Positions 19,426 through 32,574 of a stretch of DNA of 64,000 nucleotides are shown here, piece by piece. The notes beneath the pieces are model-generated. The model had not been told where the DNA came from. It did no database searches and saw only the letters and a program-made list of their open reading frames with translations. The translations under genes and the position numbers were made by a program. Numbering within the stretch: position 1 is the first letter of the stretch; each line of letters opens with the position of its first letter. This DNA is from Manihot esculenta. Lineage: Eukaryota > Streptophyta > Magnoliopsida > Malpighiales > Euphorbiaceae. The stretch covers positions 12,070,502-12,134,501 of the forward strand of contig NC_035170.2 of assembly GCF_001659605.2 (NCBI RefSeq), given 5' to 3'.

Positions 19426-21739
19426 TGTAATACCCGGCTAGACTCCGGTATCGAAATTCCTACCGTCCGGTGGAATCTCGGATGTCGGAAGTCTCTAGTA
19501 GGGTAGAAACATGTTTTCATAAAATGTTTTAAGGTACTTCATGGTTTTAAATATGAAAATTTAATGAGTTTTTGCATGAAAAGTCTTTGGAGGAAAACCC
19601 AGGTTCGGCCGCCGAAAGTCAAGTTCGGCCGCCGAACATGCATGCGTTTTGGAGGCACGTTAGGCCCCCGAAAGCATGAGTGAGGGAAGTCCAGGTTCGG
19701 CCGCCGAAATCCATGTTCTGCCGCCGAACATGGCATGCATGCGGAGGCACATTCGGCCCCCGAACGTGGCCTGGCCAGCCACCTATAAAAGGGTCCCTTA
19801 GGTCCGCACGGGCGAGCTTTTTCTCCCCCGTTGACGGCCAAGGTGAGTCTCCGCCACCCCTCCCTCGATCTTGAGTGTTTTCCTTAGATCTTCCATGATT
19901 TTCACGGGTTTTAACTTCTGTTTTGAAGATCTGAGAGTAAAGAACAAGTTTTGGGTACTTGGAGGTTCAAAGAGCTCAATCTCTCCATCTCCAAGCTAGG
20001 ATCGCCTTCCCTCCCGTTTCTTCAAGAGGTAAGCTCGGATCCACCCTTGTTATGTGTTTTAAACAAGCATTTAAGTTGTTTTATGGGTAGAGATGCATGT
20101 TTAGGCTTGTTGATGAGTTTATGGGTTTTGATGTTTTGATGAACAATGTATGTTGATTTTTGTGTGTTTGAAGTGTTGTAGTTGGGGTATATGCTAGTTT
20201 GAGACCCCTAGGTGTAATGTATGATATGTATGCATGTTTTAGAACTAGTTTATGCATGTTTGGAAGAGTTGGGAGGCAAATGTGCATAAAGGAGCCAAGT
20301 TTCTGCCCTTTGGCAGAGACCAGGTTCGGCAGCCGAAGGCACTTTCGGCCGCCGAACATGGCTGGGGAGGCAGGCCTTTCGGCTGCCGAAGTTGCCCCCG
20401 AAAAGAGACTTTCGTCTATGTCTGGCACTTTCGGCCGCCGAAGGTGCCGCCGAACATGCATGAGTTTTGCCTCTGTCTGGGTGTTTCGGCCGCCGAACCT
20501 GCCGCCGAACCTGCCGCCGAACCTACCGCCGAAAGTGCCCTGTCCAGCCATTTCTTGCATGTTTTTATGTGATTGTTTCATGATGTTTTAGGGGGTTTTT
20601 GGGGAGTATATTAGAGTTATGCTTATGTATGTTTGGTCCCTCATTGGAGTCCACCTGTGTAGGTTCGGACCCGAGGAACCGAGGACCCCAGCAGTGAGCC
20701 AGCTGCTACAGAGTTTGTCAGAGCTAGCCAGAGGTGAGTGGAATGAACCTTAAGTTTTAAAATAAATGAAATATGAATTTTGAGCATGATCCATGCATCA
20801 TGAATGCCATGAGATATAGTAGGTTGTTTGCATTAGTATTCACGAATATGTTGCATTGCATTTATGATGTTGATGTTGATGTGGATTGGTTATTGGATGA
20901 TCCTTTAGTCCTCATATGATATGACGATGTTATGGCATGAGATGGTATGGAAGTCCAGGTTGTACCCATTCTACGTCCCTGGCACGATGTAAGAGGAAGT
21001 CCAGGTTGTACCCATTCTACGTCCCTGGCACAGTTGGACTGTATGATATGTTATGTTATGTTAAGAGAAAGACCGGTTGTACCCATTCTACGTCCTGGCA
21101 CAGTTGGACTATGTAGAGGACTATTGGTGACAATACCATCCGAGATGTGATTAGTTGTGATGTGTTGCATTACATAATGGCATGAGATTTTAATATATGA
21201 TTTCACTATTCTGCTCACTGGGCTTTGTAGCTCACCCCTCTCCCCTAACCCCAGATGTGCAGGTACAGGGTAGACCAGGAGGTTAGCCAGAGTTTTGAAG
21301 TATGTTTATGTAATAGTTAGATTGTGGACATGACAATTGTACTATGATGTAATGTAAGAGATTTCAGTATGTTATGTAATGAGGTATATTGAGGTTATAG
21401 ATGTGCTTGACCCTATGAGTATTGTAATCCCTCTTGATACATGATCTATAGAAATGTTTTATAATGTTCATGGAAGCCAACTCATCTCATGTTGTATCGC
21501 CCGTTGGGGCATTGATGAGATCCCACAGAGGGATCATGATTATGATCATGACTATGTACATGTATGTTCAGGTTGAGTTGGATGTTTAAAAGAAAAGTTT
21601 AAATTTTTATGCATGTTGTTGATCATGTATGGGATTATACAGGTTTACAGGTTATATGTCAGGCTTGCTACGGGTCCCGGCGGCCTTAAGTCGACCCGGA
21701 TCCTAGCGCCGGTAGCGGTCCGATTTTCGGGTCGTTACA
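19426..21739 (+). repeat. TE5 3' LTR (2,314 bp)
   Basis: Same length and landmarks as the 5' copy (TATA 19784-19790; exon-like block near 20664-20734; hairpin repeats near 20950-21107). About 19 substitutions separate the pair by eye, several at CpG or CHG sites inside the palindromes. Confidence 0.95.
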
Positions 21740-23753
21740 CTCTACTTCAGCAGCAGGTTCCCGAGGTGGAAATCCGGTAGCCCCAGCACGAATTTTCACT
21801 GTGACACAGGAGGAGGCTAACACGTCGAACACAGTGGTGTCAGGTAATCTCATCATTGGGTGTTCAGATGTGTATGCTTTGATGGACCCCGGTGCTTCTC
21901 ATTCCTTTATTGCTTCGAGAGCCATAGAGAGATTGGGTTTGATCAGTTCTGAGTTAGAGTATCCTCTCTGGGTCAGTGGACCTCGATGTGACCCATCAGT
22001 GGCAGTGTCAGTCTGTCATTTCAGTCCAGTGTTCATAGAGGGTAGATGCCGTCCAGCTGACCTTGTGGTTCTAGACTTGACAGATTTTGATGTCATTCTA
22101 GGGATGGATTGGCTATCTGCATATAGTGCTACTTTGGACTGTAGAGAGAAGATAGTTAGTCTCAGAGACCAGGATGGGTCAGAGTGTGTCTTCAGAGGAG
22201 ACAGGAGAGGTACACCCAGAGGTATGATTTCAGCCCTTCGGCTCGTCGTTTGCTTAGGAGGGGTTGTCAGGGGTTTCTAGCTCATGTGAGAGAGCTAGAC
22301 AGTCAGGTGAGGGAACCAGCCGCAGTACCAGTAGTCCGAGAGTTTCTCGATGTGTTCCTAGACGATTTACCAGGACTACCACCTGATAGGGAGATAGGGT
22401 TTGAAATTGAATTACTGCCAGGTACCAGACCTATCTCTATTCCTCCCTACAGGATGGCGCCAGCAGAGTTAAAAGAGTTGAAAGGACAGTTGCAGGACTT
22501 GGTAGATAAGAGTTTCATCCGCCCTAGTACCTCACCTTGGGGTGCTCCAGTGCTCTTTGTCAGAAAGAAGGATGCATCCCTCAGACTTTATATCGACTAC
22601 AGACAGTTGAACAAGGTCACTACCAAGAATAGGTATCCTCTACCCAGGATTGATGATCTGTTTGACCAGCTAGCTGGAGCAGGTTGTTTCTCGAAAATAG
22701 ACCTGAGATCCGGGTATCATCAGTTGAGAGTCAGAGAGGCAGATGTGCCTAAGACAGCTTTAAGGACGAGATATGGGCATTATGAGTTCTTAGTGATGCC
22801 GTTCGGGTTGACTAACGCCCCTGCAGCATTCATGGATCTCATGAACAGAGTATTCAGTGAGTTTCTGGATCACTTTGTCATTGTTTTCATCGATGATATT
22901 TTAGTGTATTCCAGAGATGCAGAGGAGCATGCCCAACATCTGAGGATAGTTCTGCAGACACTGAGAGAGCATGGATTGTATGCCAAGTTCTCGAAGTGTG
23001 AGTTTTGGTTGAGGAGCATTTCCTTCTTGGGACATGTGGTATCATCAGAGGGTATTGAGGTAGACCCCAAGAAGATAGAGGCTGTAGCTAACTGGCCCAG
23101 ACCCACTACAGTGACTGAGATTAAAAGCTTTCTGGGACTGGCAGGTTACTACAGGAGGTTCGTTCAGAACTTCTCAAAGATAGCAGCTCCTATGACCAAA
23201 CTGACTCAAAAGAACCAGAAGTTTGTCTGGTCAGACCAGTGTGAAGAGAGCTTTAAGGAGCTCAAGAGGAGATTGACAACAGCACCAGTGTTAGCTCTGC
23301 CTGTCAGTAATGAGGATTTCACAGTGTTTTGTGATGCATCTCGAGTGGGATTGGGTTGTGTTTTGATGCAGAGTGATAGGGTGATAGCTTATGCTTCTAG
23401 ACAGTTGAAGAAGCACGAGTTGAATTACCCCACCCATGACCTCGAGATGGCAGCAGTTATCTTTGCACTTAAGATGTGGCGGCATTACCTCTACGGGGTT
23501 AAATGCGAGATCTTCACTGATCACAAGAGTTTACAGTACATCTTGAGTAAGAGAGAGCTGAATTTGAGGCAGAGAAGATGGGTCGAATTGCTTAGTGATT
23601 ATGATTGTAAGATCCAGTATCATCCGGGTAAGGCGAATGTTATGGCAGACGCCCTCAGCCGGAAGTCACTAGGTAGTTTATCCCATATAGCAGCAGAGCG
23701 GAGACCAGTCGTGATGGAGCTTTACAAACTCTTCGAAGAGGGGTTACAGTTAG
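21740..23753 (+). pseudogene. TE4 gag-pol, segment 2 (protease, RT, RNase H), frameshifted
   Basis: After the CTCTA duplication (21740-21744) the TE4 frame resumes in the Ser/Gly linker. Protease [10 protein letters not shown] is intact near 21880. One A is missing between 22239 and 22240 (CTTCGGCTCG versus CTTCAGGCTCG in TE8), shifting the frame at the protease-RT junction. The shifted frame then stays open through RT ([18 protein letters not shown]) and RNase H ([27 protein letters not shown]) to the TE6 insertion. RT has Y for C in the conserved CIDYRQLNK motif. Together with the stop in gag and later stops this copy is dead. Confidence 0.92.
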
Positions 23754-25974
23754 TGTAACAGCCCGGAAATCGGACCGCTACCGGCGCTAGGATCCGGGTC
23801 GACTTAAGGCCGCCGGGACCCGTAGCAAGCCTGACATGAAACCTGTAAACTTGTTTAATCCATACATGATCAACAATCATACACAAAAATTAAAACTTTT
23901 CTATCATTCTTTCCTCATACACCAAACTCAACCTGTGCATGCACTAACATAATCATAAACTTGACCCCTCAGTGGGATCTCATCAATGCCCCAATGGGCG
24001 ATACATCATAAGTTGAGTTGGTTAAACATAAACATCAATAGACATTAAGATCATGTATCAACAAGGGATTACAATACTCATAGGGTCAAGCACAACTATA
24101 ACCTCAATATACTTCATTACATTACATCATAGTACAATTGTCATGTCCACAATCTAACTATTACATAAACATACTTCAAAACTCTGGCTAACCTCCTGGT
24201 CTACCCTGTACCTGCACATCTGGGGTTAGGGGAGAGGGGTGAGCTACAAAGCCCAGTGAGCAGAATAGAGAAATCATATATTAAAATTTCATGCTTTCAT
24301 GAAATGCAACACATCACAAACAAATCACATAAGGATGGTATTGTCACCAATAGTCCTCTACATTCCAAAGTGCCGGGACGTAGAATGGGTACAACCGGTC
24401 TTTCTCTTAACATAACGTATCATAACATTCCAATATGCCAGGGACGTAGAATGGGTACAACCTGGACTTTCTCTTACATAGTGCTAGGGACGTAGAATGG
24501 GTACAACCTAGACTTCCATACCATATCATGCCGTAACATCATCATACCATATGAGGACTAAAGGATCATCCAATAACCAATCCACATCAACATCATAAAT
24601 GCAATGCAACATATTCGTGAATACTAATGCAAACAACCTACTGTATCTCATGGCATTCATGATGCATGGATCATGCTCAAAATTCATATTTCATTAATTT
24701 TAAAACTTAAGGTTTATTCCACTCACCTCTGGCTAGCTCTGACAAACTCTGTAGCAGCTGGCTCACTGCTGGGGTCCTCGGTTCCTCGGGTCCGAACCTA
24801 CACAGGTGGACTCCAATGTGGGACCAAACATACATAAACATAACTCTAATAATATCCCCCAAAAACCTCCTAAAACATCATAAAACAATCACATAAAAAC
24901 ATGCAAGAAATGGCTGGATAGGGCACTTTCGGCGGCAGGTTCGGCGGCCGAAAGTCCCTCCAGAGCCGAAAGTCAGGCACTTTCGGTGGCACCTTCGGCG
25001 GCCGAAAGTCCCAGACAGAGACGAAAGTCTCTTTTCGGGGACAAGCTTCGACAGCCGAATGCTGCCTCCACAAGGTGGTTCGGCTGCCGAACCTGGTTTC
25101 TCCCAAATGGGCAGAAACTTGGTTCAAATGAACCTCTTGCCTCCCAAAGCCTCAAATCATGCATAAACCTGTTCTAAAACATGCATACATATCATACATC
25201 ACACCTAGGGATCTCAAACTATCAAATACCCAAACTACAACACTTCAAACATGCCACATTGTTCAAAAACATAACATTTGCTCAAAACTCATACAACCCT
25301 ATACATGCCATTCTACCCCATAAAACAACTTAAAACTTACTTAAAACATACAATGAGCTTAAGATCGGCTCTTACCTCTTGATGATCGAGAGAGAGACGA
25401 CCTAAACTCGGAGATCCAAGCAAATGAGCTCCTGAGTTCCCAAAGCTCCAAAACTTGTCTTAAATGCTAAAAACTTGCAATGTGAGGTGAAAACTCAAGA
25501 AAAATGGAGGAGATTTGGAGAAACAACACAAGATTTGGGGAGAGGGAGGTCGGAAGCTAGCTGTGGCCGAAAATGGGAGAAACCTCGCCCATTTCGGCTA
25601 AGTGACCCTTTTATAGGTGGCTGGCCAGGCCACGTTTGGGGGCCGAAAGTGCCTCCGCATGCATGCCATGTTCGGCGGCCGAACTTGAGTTTCGGCGGCC
25701 GAACCTGGACTTCCCTCACTCATGCTTTCGGGGGCCTAACGTGCCTCCAAAACGCATGCATGTTCGGCGGCCGAACTTGACTTTCGGCGGCCGAACCTGG
25801 GTTTTCCTCCAAAGACTTTTCATGCAAAAACTCATTTAATTTTCATGCTTAAAACATTAAAATACATGAAAATATTTTATAAAAAACATGTTTTTACCCT
25901 TCTAGAGGTTCCCGACATCCGAAATTCCACCGGACGGTAGGAATTCCGATACCGGAGTCTAGCCGGGTATTACA
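23754..25974 (-). repeat. TE6 3' LTR (2,221 bp, minus strand)
   Basis: Full-length LTR with both palindrome clusters (about 24925-25095 and 25620-25800), the TATA box (complement of TTTATAGG near 25610), donor-like and exon-like sites, and hairpin repeats near 24370-24515. It adjoins the purine tract at 25975. Confidence 0.93.
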
Positions 25975-26011
25975 TTCTCCCCCCCTTAAGAACATTCGTC
26001 CCCGAATGTTC
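25975..26011 (-). other. TE6 polypurine tract and pre-PPT hairpin (minus strand)
   Basis: Complement of TTCTCCCCCCCTT at 25975-25987, then the perfect 9-bp-arm hairpin at 25990-26011. On the plus strand its loop reads TCCC. Confidence 0.85.
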
Positions 26012-26083
26012 CTCAACTAACACAAAGCATGGCAAACAACATAACATACACACAAAACACACAAAACTCACAAGGAACAAACC

Positions 26084-29000
26084 TCAGAAAAGATAAGGAT
26101 ATTGCTGGAGCATGGACTCCCGTGTCTCCCAAGTGCACTCTTCCATATTGTGGTGGTTCCAAAGGACTTTCACCATCAGGATTTCCTTGTTTCTTAGCTT
26201 TCTGATCTGGGTGTCTATGATCCGCACTGGCTGCTCAACATAGGTGAGATCCTCTTGGATCTCCACATCAGGCTCACTAAGAACCTTGCTCGGATCTGAC
26301 ACAAATTTCCTCAACATTGAAACATGGAAAACCGGATGGATTCTTGCCATTGAAGCAGGCAAATCTAGCTTGTACGACACATTCCCAATCTTCTGCGAGA
26401 TTTCAAAGGGTCCGATGTATCGTGGGGCTAGTTTACCCTTCCTCCCAAAGCGAACCACTCCCTTCATTGGAGACACCTTGAGCAATACCAGATCTCCCTC
26501 CTGAAACTCTACTTGCCGCCTGCGGATGTCTGTATAACTCTTCTGTCTGCTTGCAGCAGTCTTGATTCTCTCTCTGATTATGGGTACCACCCTGCTGGTA
26601 ATCTCTACAAGCTCAGGCCCTGCCAAGGCCTTTTCTCCAACTTCTTCCCAGCAAACAGGTGACCTGCACTTCCTTCCATATAAAGCTTCATATGGAGCCA
26701 TCCCGATGCTAGCATGATGGCTGTTATTGTAGGCAAACTCCACCAAAGGTAGATGCTGCCTCCAAGAACCGCCAAAGTCCAGCACACACATTCTGAGCAT
26801 ATCCTCGATAGTCTAGATGGTCCTTTCGGACTGTCCGTCCGTCTGGGGGTGGAAGGCAATACTGAAATCCAACCTGGTACCCATAGCATTCTGCAGACTC
26901 CGCCAAAACCTGGAGGTGAACTGGGGCCCTCTATCAGACACTATTGAAACAGGAACCCCATGCAGCCTGACGATCTCATCCACATATACCTGCGCCAACT
27001 TGTCCACAGAGTAGCCACTCCTGACAGGAATGAAGTGAACAGATTTGGTGAGTCTGTCCATAATCACCCATATGGAGTCCACTCTGTTGGACGCCGCCGG
27101 TAACCCCACTATGAAGTCCATAGCTATATTCTCCCATTTCCACTCTGGAATAGGTAGCGGGTTAAGCATTCCAACCGGCTTCTGATGTTCCAGCTTCACC
27201 CTCTGACATACTTCGCAGGCGGACACAAACTGTGCCACTTCTTTCTTCATCGCTGGCCACCAATAAACCTTCTTCAAATCTTGATACATCTTGGTGGCTC
27301 CAGGGTGAACGCTGTATCTTGCATTATGAGCCTCCCTCATAATGTCTCCTTTTAGCCCTATGTCATCTGGTACACACAATCGACTCCCATAGCGGAGGAT
27401 CCCCTTATTGTCAAATCTGAACTCATTGTCTTTGCCTGACTGAACAGTCCTGGCAATCTTTACTAACTCTGGGTCCTCATGCTGTTTCTGAGCCACCTGC
27501 TCCAGAAACACGGGTGTCACTCTCATCTGGGCCACTAAAGCACCTGTACCAGACAACTCCATCTGTAGACCTTCATCAATGAGCTTGTAAAACTCCTTCA
27601 CCACTGGTCTCCTCTCTGCCGTGATGTGGGATAGACTGCCTAGTGACTTCCAGCTTAGGGCGTCTGCCACGACATTCGCCTTACCCGGATGATATTGAAT
27701 CTTGCAATCATAGTCACTCAGCAGCTCTACCCATCTCCTCTGTCTCAAGTTCAAATCTCTTTGACTCAGGATGTACTGCAGGCTTTTATGATCTGTAAAG
27801 ATCTCACATTTTACCCCATAGAGGTAGTGCCTCCACATCTTGAGTGCAAAGATTACTGCTGCCATCTCAAGGTCATGTGTGGGGGTAATTCAACTCATGC
27901 TTCTTTAGCTGCCTAGAAGCATAAGCAATCACCCTCTCATTCTGCATCAGTACACAACCCAGTCCCACACGGGACGCATCACAAAAGACTGTAAAGTCCT
28001 TATCACTAGATGGCAGAGCTAAAACTGGTGCTGAAGTCAACCTCTTCTTAAGCTCTTCAAAACTCTCTTCGCACTGGTCGGTCCACAGAAACTTCTGATT
28101 CTTCCTGGTTAGTCTGGTCAGAGGAGCTGCTATTTTTGAGAAGTCTTGAACGAACTTCCTGTAGTAACCTGCCAAACCCAAGAAACTCCTGATCTCCGTC
28201 ACTGAAATGGGTCTAGGCCAGTTAGCCACAGTTTCTGTCTTCTTGGGGTCCACCTCAATCCCATTCTCTGACACTACATGCCCCAAGAACGAAATGCTCC
28301 TCAGCCAGAACTCACATTTAGAGAACTTGGCATACAAGCCATGTTCCGTCAAGGTCTGCAAGACCAACCTCAGATGATGGGCATGCTCCTCTGCATTCCT
28401 GGAATACACTAAGATATCATCTATAAAGACAATAACAAAGTGATCCAGGTATTGGCTAAACACTCTGTTCATGAGATCCATGAATGCTGCAGGGGCGTTG
28501 GTTAACCCGAACGGCATTACAAGGAACTCAAAATGCCCATATCTGGTCCTAAAAGCTGTCTTTGGCACATCCTCATCTCTGATCCTCAGCTGATGGTACC
28601 CAGATCTCAGATCTATTTTGGAGAAACAACCTGCTCCGGCTAGCTGGTCGAATAGATCGTCGATCCTTGGCAAAGGGTACTTGTTCTTGGTAGTGACTTT
28701 GTTCAACTGCCTGTAGTCGATACAAAGTCTAAGGGATCCATCCTTCTTTCTCACAAACAAAACCGGTGCACCCCAGGGCGAGGTACTCGGTCGAATGAAG
28801 CCCTTGTCTACCAGCTCTTGCAACTGTTCTTTCAATTCCTTCAACTCGGCTGGAGCCATCCTGTAGGGAGGGATAGAGATCGGTCGGGTTCCAGGCATCA
28901 GTTCTATCTCGAACTCTATCTCCCTAGCAGGTGGTAAACCTGGCAGCTCGTCTGGGAAGACGTCTAGAAACTCTCTAACCACTGGCACTGAGGCGGGCTC

Positions 29001-31060
29001 TCTAACCTGACTGTTAAGCTCCCTCACATGAGCCAAATACCCCTGACATCCCTTCCTAAGCAACCTACGAGCCTGAAGAGCTGATATCAGACCTCTAGGT
29101 GTACCCCTCCTGTCTCCCCTGAAGACAACCTCTGACCCATCCTGAACTCTGAACCTGACTACCTTGTCCCTGCAGTCCAAGGTAGCACCATGGGTAGATA
29201 GCCAGTCCATCCCTAGAATGACGTCAAAATCTGTCAAATCTAGAACCACAAGGTCGGCGGAAAGGCATCTTCCCTCAACAAAGACTGGACTGCACTGGCA
29301 GACTGACTCTGCCACTGATTGGTCACACTTGGGTCCACTGACCCAGAGAGGACACTCTAACTCAGAGATCATCAACCCCAACCTCTGGACGGCTCTCGGA
29401 GCAATAAAAGAATGAGATGCACCAGGGTCCATCAAGGCATACACATCTGAACAACCAATGACTAAATCACCTGCCACCACGGTGTTAGATGCGTCTGCCT
29501 CATGCTGAGTCATTGTGAAGATCCGTGCTGGAGCTGATGGACCTTCACCTCTGAAACCTGCTGAAGAAGAGGCTACCCCTCTCCCTCTGCCTCTGCCACT
29601 GGCCTGAGTCATGGCTGGAGCTGCTGGTTGAGCCACACTACCTGAAGCTGTCTGCTGAGACTGTACTCCAAAAGCTGCCCTAGGACACTCCCGAGCCATG
29701 TGTCCCTCTTGCCCGCATCTGAAGCAAGCTGCTGTCCCAGCCCGACAAACTCCCCTGTGTAGCCTACCACACTTTGCACAAATTGCATTATCCGCGCCAG
29801 AGCTTGAGCCACTCCCTAGTCCCAGACTAGACTTGACTTTGTTCCAAAACTTATTCTTCTTGGGCTTCCTAGTGGTGTTACTCCACTTTTTGCTACCTGA
29901 AGCTGCTGCACTGAAAGAAGAAGAGCCTGGGGTCTTGGAACCAGAAGGCTGTGCCACTGACTGCTTAACTGCTCCCTGAACGATGGCACTGGCCTCCATT
30001 TTCCGGGCCATATCCACTATGGCGTGGAAGCTCTCCCTATCTGCTGACTGGATCAAGGAGGAATATCTGGAGTGGAGTTTCATGATATACCTCCTTGACC
30101 TTTTCTGGTCTATGTCAAGGTTTTGCCCTGCAAAAGGCAACAGCTCCAAAAATCTGTCTGTGAACTCCTCTACACCCATATCCTCGGTCTGCCTCAACTG
30201 CTCAAACTCTATCATCTTCAGCTCCCTTGAACTATCTGGGAACGCCCAACCTGCAAACTCGTTTGCAAACTCCTCCCAAGACATGTTGTCTACTCTAGGG
30301 TTCACATAATTCTTGAACCACTCTCGTGCCTTCTTGCACTTAAGTGTGAACCCAGCCATCTGAATGGCTCTACTGTCATCAGCCCCAATCTCATCTGTGA
30401 TCACCTTAACCCTCTCAAGATACACAAACGGGTCATCCCCTTTTTCATACTGGGGAGCACCCAGCTTCATGTAGTCTGTCATCTTGACCTTGCTCCCACT
30501 GGCTGAGCTAGGTCTAGGAGGTTGAGCAACTGGGGCTGCTGGTTCTGTAGGTGGTGGAGGTGGGCAACATTTTCTGAGGTAGGGTTTGGATAGTAAGGTG
30601 GGGGTGGATACATTGGGTATTGTGAATATGGTGGGTAGTAGGGTGGGTATGGCATCTGTGTGGGATAAGGGGTGAAGCTAGGGTAATCCGATGTACCTCC
30701 CATCGAATACCCGGGATTTTGTGAGAAGTGTGGGTAGTGGGGTGGCTGAACAAATCCCGAGGCCTGAGTGCCTCCTTGGGACTCTCCCATTCCCTCTTCT
30801 GACATACTAACTCTCAAACTGCCATCCCTCCTCTGCTCTACATCCATATCATCCCCCATGTCTTCTGACATTCCTCCCTGAACTGTTCCCCTCACTGATC
30901 TGCTCCTACCCATATCTAGAGACCTTCTAGGGTCTCTTACTGCTCTATCTCTGTTAGACCTACTAGACATTGCCCTAGGCAATGTAGGAGGACGGGCGCT
31001 CATGCCCTCATCCTCAGGTGGCACTCCAGTCAATCTTGCTGATCGACGAGTTCCCCTCAT
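26084..31060 (-). pseudogene. TE6 gag-pol with two frameshifts and one nonsense codon
   Basis: Read on the minus strand from the ATG at 31060 ([10 protein letters not shown]). A 4-bp loss relative to TE5/TE7 near 30563 in the proline-rich part of gag shifts the frame. The new frame carries the gag capsid domain, two zinc knuckles, protease [12 protein letters not shown] with FIDD and the start of RNase H. An extra G in a run at 27881-27885 shifts the frame again within RNase H (NYPTHDLE). The frame then runs through the integrase finger and DxD part to TAG (complement of CTA, 26813-26815, from CAG), 31 bp before the rest of integrase and the chromodomain-like end. Each break is a small change against otherwise well-kept coding sequence. 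Confidence 0.93.
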
Positions 31061-31306
31061 CCTGTTTTCTGAAAGGCAGCACATAACAAGCAAACATTAG
31101 CATCATATGGTTCATGTGGGCACACATGAACCCTCATCACATACCTCACATATCATTAATGCACATGCATATAATCATGGCATTTCACATTATCAAACAA
31201 GACAGGACTCCACATCCTATCCTAGTGGACATGATCTTCCTATTGTGCTTGACCTTCTATAACATCTATGAGCCCGACACTCTAGGTCCGACCATATGAA
31301 CCTAGG

Positions 31307-31318
31307 GCTCTGATACCA
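31307..31318 (-). promoter_or_regulatory. Primer binding site of TE6
   Basis: GCTCTGATACCA on the plus strand, i.e. TGGTATCAGAGC on the element strand, 3 bp inside the 5' LTR. The conserved leader block follows at about 31199-31256 (minus). Confidence 0.92.
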
Positions 31319-31321
31319 CTC

Positions 31322-32574
31322 TGTAACAGCCCGAAAATCGGACTGCTACCGGCGCTAGGATCCGGGTCGACTTAAGGCCGCCGGAACCCGTAGCAAGCCT
31401 GACATGAAACCTGTAAACCTGTTTAATCCCATACATGATCAACAATCATACACAAAAATTAAAACTTTTCTATCATTCTTTCCTCATACACCAAACTCAA
31501 CCTGTGCATGCACTAACATAATCATAAACTTGACCCCTCAGTGGGATCTCATCAATGCCCCAATGGGCGATACATCATAAGTTGAGTTGGTTAAACATAA
31601 ACATCAATAGACATTAAGATCATGTATCAACAAGGGATTACAATACTCATAGGGTCAAGCACAACTATAACCTCAATATACCTCATTACATTACATTATA
31701 GTACAATTGTCATGTCCACAATCTAACTATTACATAAACATACTTCAAAACTCTGGCTAACCTCCTAGTCTACCCTGTACCTGCACATCTGGGGTTAGGG
31801 GAGAGGGGTGAGCTACAAAGCCCAGTGAGCAGAATAGAGAAATCATATATTAAAATTTCATGCTTTCATGAAATGCAACACATCACAAACAAATCACATA
31901 AGGATGGTATTGTCACCAATAGTCCTCTACATTCCAAAGTGCCGGGACGTAGAATGGGTACAACCGGTCTTTCTCTTAACATAACGTATCATAACATTCC
32001 AATGTGCCAGGGACGTAGAATGGGTACAACCTGGACTTTCTCTTACATAGTGCCAGGGACGTAGAATGGGTACAACCTGGACTTCCATACCATATCATGC
32101 CGTAACATCATCATACCATATGAGGACTAAAGGATCATCCAATAACCAATCCACATCAACATCATAAATGCAATGCAACATATTCGTGAATACTAATGCA
32201 AACAACCTACTGTATCTCATGGCATTCATGATGCATGGATCATGCTCAAAATTCATATTTCATTAATTTTAAAACTTAAGGTTTATTCCACTCACCTCTG
32301 GCTAGCTCTGACAAACTCTGTAGCAGCTGGCTCACTGCTGGGGTCCTCGGTTCCTCGGGTCCGAACCTACACAGGTGGACTCCAATGAGGGACCAAACAT
32401 ACATAAACATAACTCTAATAATATCCCCAAAAAACCCCCTAAAACATCATAAAACATTAAAATACATGAAAACATTTTATAAAAAACATGTTTTTACCCT
32501 TCTAGAGGTTCCTGACATCCGAAATTCCATCGGACGGTAGGAATTCTGATACCGGAGTCTAGCCGGGTATTACA
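31322..32574 (-). repeat. TE6 5' LTR with 968-bp internal deletion (minus strand)
   Basis: Only 1,253 bp. It matches the 3' LTR up to ...ACATCATAAAACA (near 32455) and then jumps to ...TTAAAATACATG, skipping what corresponds to about 24888-25855. Lost are the TATA box, both palindrome clusters and the donor-like site. AAAACA is present at both edges, pointing to deletion between short direct repeats. Because the two LTRs are copied from one template at integration, the deletion most likely came afterwards. Confidence 0.9.

Larger units (their letters stand above)
11750..21739 (+). mobile_element. TE5: complete chromovirus inserted in TE4 gag
   Basis: 9,990 bp with two LTRs of equal length (2,314 bp), PBS, one gag-pol frame and polypurine tract. 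The target duplication CTCTA is exact on both sides (11745-11749, 21740-21744). By eye the LTRs differ at roughly 19 positions (about 0.8%), so insertion is recent. One nonsense codon and a changed protease motif make it defective on its own. Confidence 0.97.
23754..32574 (-). mobile_element. TE6: minus-strand chromovirus inserted in TE4 pol
   Basis: 8,821 bp. Left end TGTAACAGCCC, right end GGGTATTACA, exact 5-bp duplication GTTAG (23749-23753, 32575-32579). On the minus strand: 5' LTR 32574-31322, PBS, gag-pol, purine tract, 3' LTR 25974-23754. The 5' LTR is 968 bp shorter than the 3' LTR because of an internal deletion. Confidence 0.96.

Noticed and set aside
11745..21744. TE5 as an intron-like or host gene-bearing insert
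   Set aside because: LTRs, PBS, PPT and an exact 5-bp target duplication show a plain retrotransposon insertion.
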